From: Bacteroidota bacterium
Lineage (GTDB): Bacteria; Bacteroidota; Bacteroidia; Flavobacteriales; Weeksellaceae
Assembly: GCA_023399595.1 (NCBI GenBank)
Contig: JAEWOR010000054.1
Coordinates: 62,001 to 126,000, forward strand
Direction: 5' to 3'
DNA length: 64,000 nt
The notes beneath the pieces were generated by a model that was not told the DNA's origin, ran no database searches, and saw only the letters and a list, made by a program, of their open reading frames with translations. The position numbers and the translations under genes are program-made. Of this stretch, positions 61,203 through 64,000 are shown in pieces (position 1 is the first letter of the stretch; each line of letters begins with the position of its first letter).

Positions 61203-63185
61203 ATGAATAACAAAGGATTTAACTGGTTTTTTCCCATTGCAATTATTGCGCTTATTATTTTCTTCGTCCCCAATTTAATGGGTGGAGATGATGCGAAATC
61301 TATGGATGAAGATGCTTTCTTCACTGCAATGCAACAGGGTAAAGTTCAGAATATTTTAATATATAAAGATACAGAGAAAGCTGATGTTTTTTTAACACAA
61401 GCTGCACGTGCAGAATTAGTGAAAAAAAATACCAATAATAGTCCTTTTTCAGCTTTAGAAATGGCTCCCAAAGCAGATTATTCTGTTAAATATGGAGATT
61501 TACAGCTTTTTTTAGAAAAGTTTGACACCATTAAAAAAGACAATATTAATATCAAAACCGCTAAAGATTATGGTCAAGGTAAAAACCCATTCTTAGAAAT
61601 GGTGATGCCTATTTTGGTTTGGGTGGTTATATTAGGACTGTTCTACTTTTTGCTTTTCAGAAAAATGGGAGGCGGTGGAGGTCCTGGTGGACAAATTTTT
61701 TCTATTGGAAAATCTAAAGCTAAACTATTCGATGAGAAAGATAAAATTCAAGTAACATTTAAGGATGTTGCAGGTTTAGAAGGAGCAAAAGAAGAGGTTC
61801 AAGAAGTAGTAGATTTCCTTAAAAACTCTGAAAAATACACCAAGCTAGGAGGTAAAATTCCTAAAGGAGTATTGCTAGTTGGTCCTCCAGGAACAGGTAA
61901 AACTTTATTAGCGAAAGCCGTTGCTGGTGAAGCTAAAGTTCCTTTCTTCTCACTTTCAGGTTCAGATTTTGTGGAAATGTTTGTTGGAGTTGGAGCTTCT
62001 AGAGTTAGAGATTTATTTGCACAAGCCAAAGCAAAATCTCCAGCGATTATTTTTATTGATGAGATTGATGCCATTGGTAGAGCAAGAGGTAAAAATAATT
62101 TCTCAGGAGGAAATGATGAAAGAGAAAACACCCTAAACCAGCTTCTTACAGAGATGGATGGTTTCGGTACAGATACCAACGTTATTGTAATGGCGGCAAC
62201 CAACAGAGCAGATATCTTGGATAAAGCTTTAATGAGAGCAGGTCGTTTTGATAGATCTATTTATGTAGATCTTCCGGAATTGCATGAAAGAAAACAGATT
62301 TTTGATGTTCATTTAGCGAAAATTAAATTAGCAGATGATATAGATAGAGAATTCTTAGCAAAACAAACCCCAGGTTTTAGTGGGGCAGATATTGCAAATG
62401 TTTGTAATGAAGCAGCTTTAATTGCAGCTAGAAATAGTCATGAAGTTGTTACAAAACAAGATTTCCTGGATGCTGTAGATAGAATTATTGGAGGTCTTGA
62501 AAAGAAAAATAAAGCTATTAAACCTTCAGAAAAGAGAAGAGTTGCTTATCACGAAGCAGGACATGCTACCATATCTTGGTTAGTAGAACATGCAGCGCCA
62601 TTATTGAAGGTGACGATTGTTCCGAGAGGACGTTCTTTAGGTGCAGCTTGGTATCTTCCAGAAGAAAGACAGTTGACAACTACAGAGCAAATGAGCGATG
62701 AAATTTGTGCAACTTTAGGAGGTAGAGCAGCAGAACAAGTAATATTTAATAATATTTCTACAGGTGCGCTTTCAGATTTAGAAAGGGTAACTAAACAAGC
62801 TCAAGCCATGGTAACTATTTATGGTTTGAACGATAAAGTAGGTAATATCTCTTATTATGACAGTTCTGGACAATCTGAATATAGCTTTGGAAAGCCTTAT
62901 TCTGAGGAAACTGCAAAAATGATTGATGTTGAAATTTCAAAAATTATTGAAGATCAATACCAAAGAGCTATTAATATTCTTACAGAGAATAAAGATAAAC
63001 TGGATGCACTTGCAGGTAAATTACTAGAAAAAGAAGTTATTTTCCGAGAAGATTTAGAAGATGTTTTCGGTAAAAGAGCTTGGGATCCCGAGTTAACCGA
63101 AAGTCCTGTTTCTATCGTTGTTAATGATAAAGAAGAGGTTCCGGAAGAGCAAATTCAGGCTCCGGAAAGCAGTTCTCAAGCATAA
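61203..63185 (+). CDS. ftsH: ATP-dependent zinc metalloprotease FtsH
   Basis: Membrane-bound AAA+ protease that degrades unassembled and regulatory proteins. The 660-residue product has membrane segments at about 5-22 and 133-153 around a small periplasmic domain, and a Gly-rich linker. Walker A is GPPGTGKT (about 226-233), Walker B is IIFIDEIDA, the SRH region is NRADILDKALMRAGRFDR, and the zinc site is HEAGH (450-454) with the third ligand in LSDLERVTKQA. The C-terminus is an acidic, Pro/Glu tail. A terminator follows. Confidence 0.97.
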   Translation: MNNKGFNWFFPIAIIALIIFFVPNLMGGDDAKSMDEDAFFTAMQQGKVQNILIYKDTEKADVFLTQAARAELVKKNTNNSPFSALEMAPKADYSVKYGDLQLFLEKFDTIKKDNINIKTAKDYGQGKNPFLEMVMPILVWVVILGLFYFLLFRKMGGGGGPGGQIFSIGKSKAKLFDEKDKIQVTFKDVAGLEGAKEEVQEVVDFLKNSEKYTKLGGKIPKGVLLVGPPGTGKTLLAKAVAGEAKVPFFSLSGSDFVEMFVGVGASRVRDLFAQAKAKSPAIIFIDEIDAIGRARGKNNFSGGNDERENTLNQLLTEMDGFGTDTNVIVMAATNRADILDKALMRAGRFDRSIYVDLPELHERKQIFDVHLAKIKLADDIDREFLAKQTPGFSGADIANVCNEAALIAARNSHEVVTKQDFLDAVDRIIGGLEKKNKAIKPSEKRRVAYHEAGHATISWLVEHAAPLLKVTIVPRGRSLGAAWYLPEERQLTTTEQMSDEICATLGGRAAEQVIFNNISTGALSDLERVTKQAQAMVTIYGLNDKVGNISYYDSSGQSEYSFGKPYSEETAKMIDVEISKIIEDQYQRAINILTENKDKLDALAGKLLEKEVIFREDLEDVFGKRAWDPELTESPVSIVVNDKEEVPEEQIQAPESSSQA

Positions 63186-63191
63186 AACATT

Positions 63192-63230
63192 AAAAAACCT
63201 GATTGCAATACGTAATCAGGTTTTTTATTT
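63192..63230 (+). terminator. Terminator after ftsH
   Basis: AAAAAACCTGATT/AATCAGGTTTTTT, 13-bp stem, 9-base loop and a T-rich end. Confidence 0.85.
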
Positions 63231-63274
63231 GTGCTAATTTCAGTTAATATCTATTAAATATTACAATAATTTTA

Positions 63275-63282
63275 TATTTTTG
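63275..63282 (+). promoter_or_regulatory. TAnnTTTG promoter element for the LUD-like gene
   Basis: TATTTTTG, 24 bases before the TTG start. Confidence 0.45.
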
Positions 63283-63306
63283 TAGTTACAGAGAAAAGGA
63301 ACTATT

Positions 63307-63888
63307 TTGAGTTTTTTTAAAAGTTTAGTCAACAAGTTAATAAACCAGCCTGAAGAAGAAGATAATCAGAGTTTGGAAAAGTTAGGAGATTCGCTTAAAA
63401 ACGCCGATCTAGATTATAGATTTGCCCAACTTTTTACGCACTCTGGTGGTTTTTTTAATTATTGCGCTGATGAATCTGAGGCTTTGCAAACCTTAAACCA
63501 GATTCTTACCATTGAAGAAATACGCTCGGCTTTTTGTTGGGATAAAGAGCTTCAAAACTTTTTGGATGTTACCAAAACTTCTTACACCAATCAATTAGAG
63601 CTTTACAATGATGCCGCATTTATCAGTTGCGAGTATCTTATTGCTTACGATGGACGTATAATGCTTTCTCATAATAATATTTTGCATTACCATTCTTCAA
63701 GACTTCCCAATAAAATTATAATTATTGCGAATGTTTCTCAGATTGTTTCTAATCTGAATGATGCTATGAGCAAAATTAAAAGAAACGGGAATATTAAGAA
63801 CCTTACATCCATTAGTGGTGGACAATCTAAATTAGATCATTCTAATAGCGATAATGCTAAACTTTTTTTACTTCTTCTAGAAGATTAA
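63307..63888 (+). CDS. LUD-domain-like protein
   Basis: 193 residues from a TTG start preceded by AAAGGA, one of few Shine-Dalgarno-like sites in the window. Soluble, with weak similarity to the LutC/YkgG (LUD) fold: AAFISCEYLIAYDGRIMLSHN and LPNKIIIIANVSQIVSNLNDAM. In Flavobacteriia a LUD-like gene regularly sits between ftsH and cdsA, which supports the call; the role is unknown and no lactate-oxidation genes are nearby. Confidence 0.75.
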   Translation: MSFFKSLVNKLINQPEEEDNQSLEKLGDSLKNADLDYRFAQLFTHSGGFFNYCADESEALQTLNQILTIEEIRSAFCWDKELQNFLDVTKTSYTNQLELYNDAAFISCEYLIAYDGRIMLSHNNILHYHSSRLPNKIIIIANVSQIVSNLNDAMSKIKRNGNIKNLTSISGGQSKLDHSNSDNAKLFLLLLED

Positions 63889-63904
63889 CTATAAAACTAT
63901 TATT

Positions 63905-64000
63905 TTGGACAAAAACCTTATTCAGAGGACATTATCGGGTCTGGTTTATATTGCTGTTATTCTTCTTTGTACTACCCCTTACGGAGCCGAACTTATTAAT
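63905..64000 (+). CDS. cdsA: Phosphatidate cytidylyltransferase (partial, only N-terminus in window)
   Basis: Makes CDP-diacylglycerol from phosphatidic acid and CTP for phospholipid synthesis. Only 32 codons are visible from an apparent TTG start: DKNLIQRTLSGLVYIAVILL followed by CTTPYGAEL, which matches the start of Flavobacteriia CdsA and its first membrane segment. The ftsH-LUD-cdsA order agrees. The call rests on this short piece and context. Confidence 0.7.
   Translation, partial: MDKNLIQRTLSGLVYIAVILLCTTPYGAELIN

Overview
The window is a stretch of an AT-rich Flavobacteriia chromosome, most likely Chryseobacterium or a close Weeksellaceae relative. The signs are a six-gene alternative complex III operon, gldH, Bacteroidota-specific families (DUF4271, DUF4296, DUF6080, DUF6261, SPOR-domain secreted protein), lumazine synthase beside an LTA-synthase-like enzyme, and the Bacteroidota promoter element TAnnTTTG in front of most transcription units in place of sigma70 boxes. 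Shine-Dalgarno sequences are mostly absent. I saw no rRNA, tRNA, CRISPR array, prophage or insertion sequence. This is ordinary core chromosome with short genes, tight spacing and many head-to-tail or overlapping ends.

Layout. 1-4.2 kb (minus): ribosomal protein L25 (cut by the window edge), prs, an SGNH/GDSL lipoprotein and an OmpP1/FadL porin. 4.5-10.3 kb (plus): ricT-gldH-class A PBP, then selO. 10.4-12.2 kb: a DUF6080-like membrane protein facing a SPOR protein. 12.4-20.8 kb: actABCDEF, the quinol:electron acceptor oxidoreductase that replaces cytochrome bc1; it ends in a strong terminator and no oxidase genes follow. 20.9-27.1 kb: a secreted protein, a lipoprotein-apt pair, and a TPR protein-ribH-LTA-synthase-like operon. 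27.1-28.9 kb (minus): a three-gene operon resembling E. coli ygiBC. 29-31.8 kb: a zinc metallopeptidase and an M1 aminopeptidase. 31.9-33.1 kb: a DUF6261 gene and a 540-base gene-free stretch with a 20-bp-arm hairpin and a 41-bp tandem repeat.

33.1-44.6 kb: housekeeping genes (coaX, tadA, solitary umuC, glyS, an RluA-family pseudouridine synthase, pyrD, DUF445, msrB) plus a GC-rich intergenic repeat at about 40.34-40.42 kb. 44.7-49.6 kb: an L,D-transpeptidase-like protein, then a metal-handling cluster on the minus strand: a Cys/His-rich secreted protein resembling DUF6660, a TonB-dependent receptor with two tandem heavy-metal-binding domains, and a small lipoprotein. Next to it is a lipoprotein with a duplicated HGEPxHxC motif. 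49.6-51.9 kb: a two-component system. 52-64 kb: oligopeptidase B-like protease, hemD-DUF4271, a polyprenol-phosphate mannosyltransferase-DUF4296-tgt-LptF/G operon, birA, rsfS-ftsH, a LUD-like protein and the start of cdsA.

I found no clearly new multi-gene defence or mobile system. The best candidates for a second look are the duplicated HMA-CC modules in the receptor at 45.9-48.6 kb, the ygiBC-like operon, the repeats at 32.65-32.76 and 40.34-40.42 kb, a class 2 dihydroorotate dehydrogenase with a class 1-type catalytic cysteine, a Tgt lacking its zinc cysteines, and several genes whose promoter element sits only 3-5 bases from the start codon, which predicts leaderless mRNAs.
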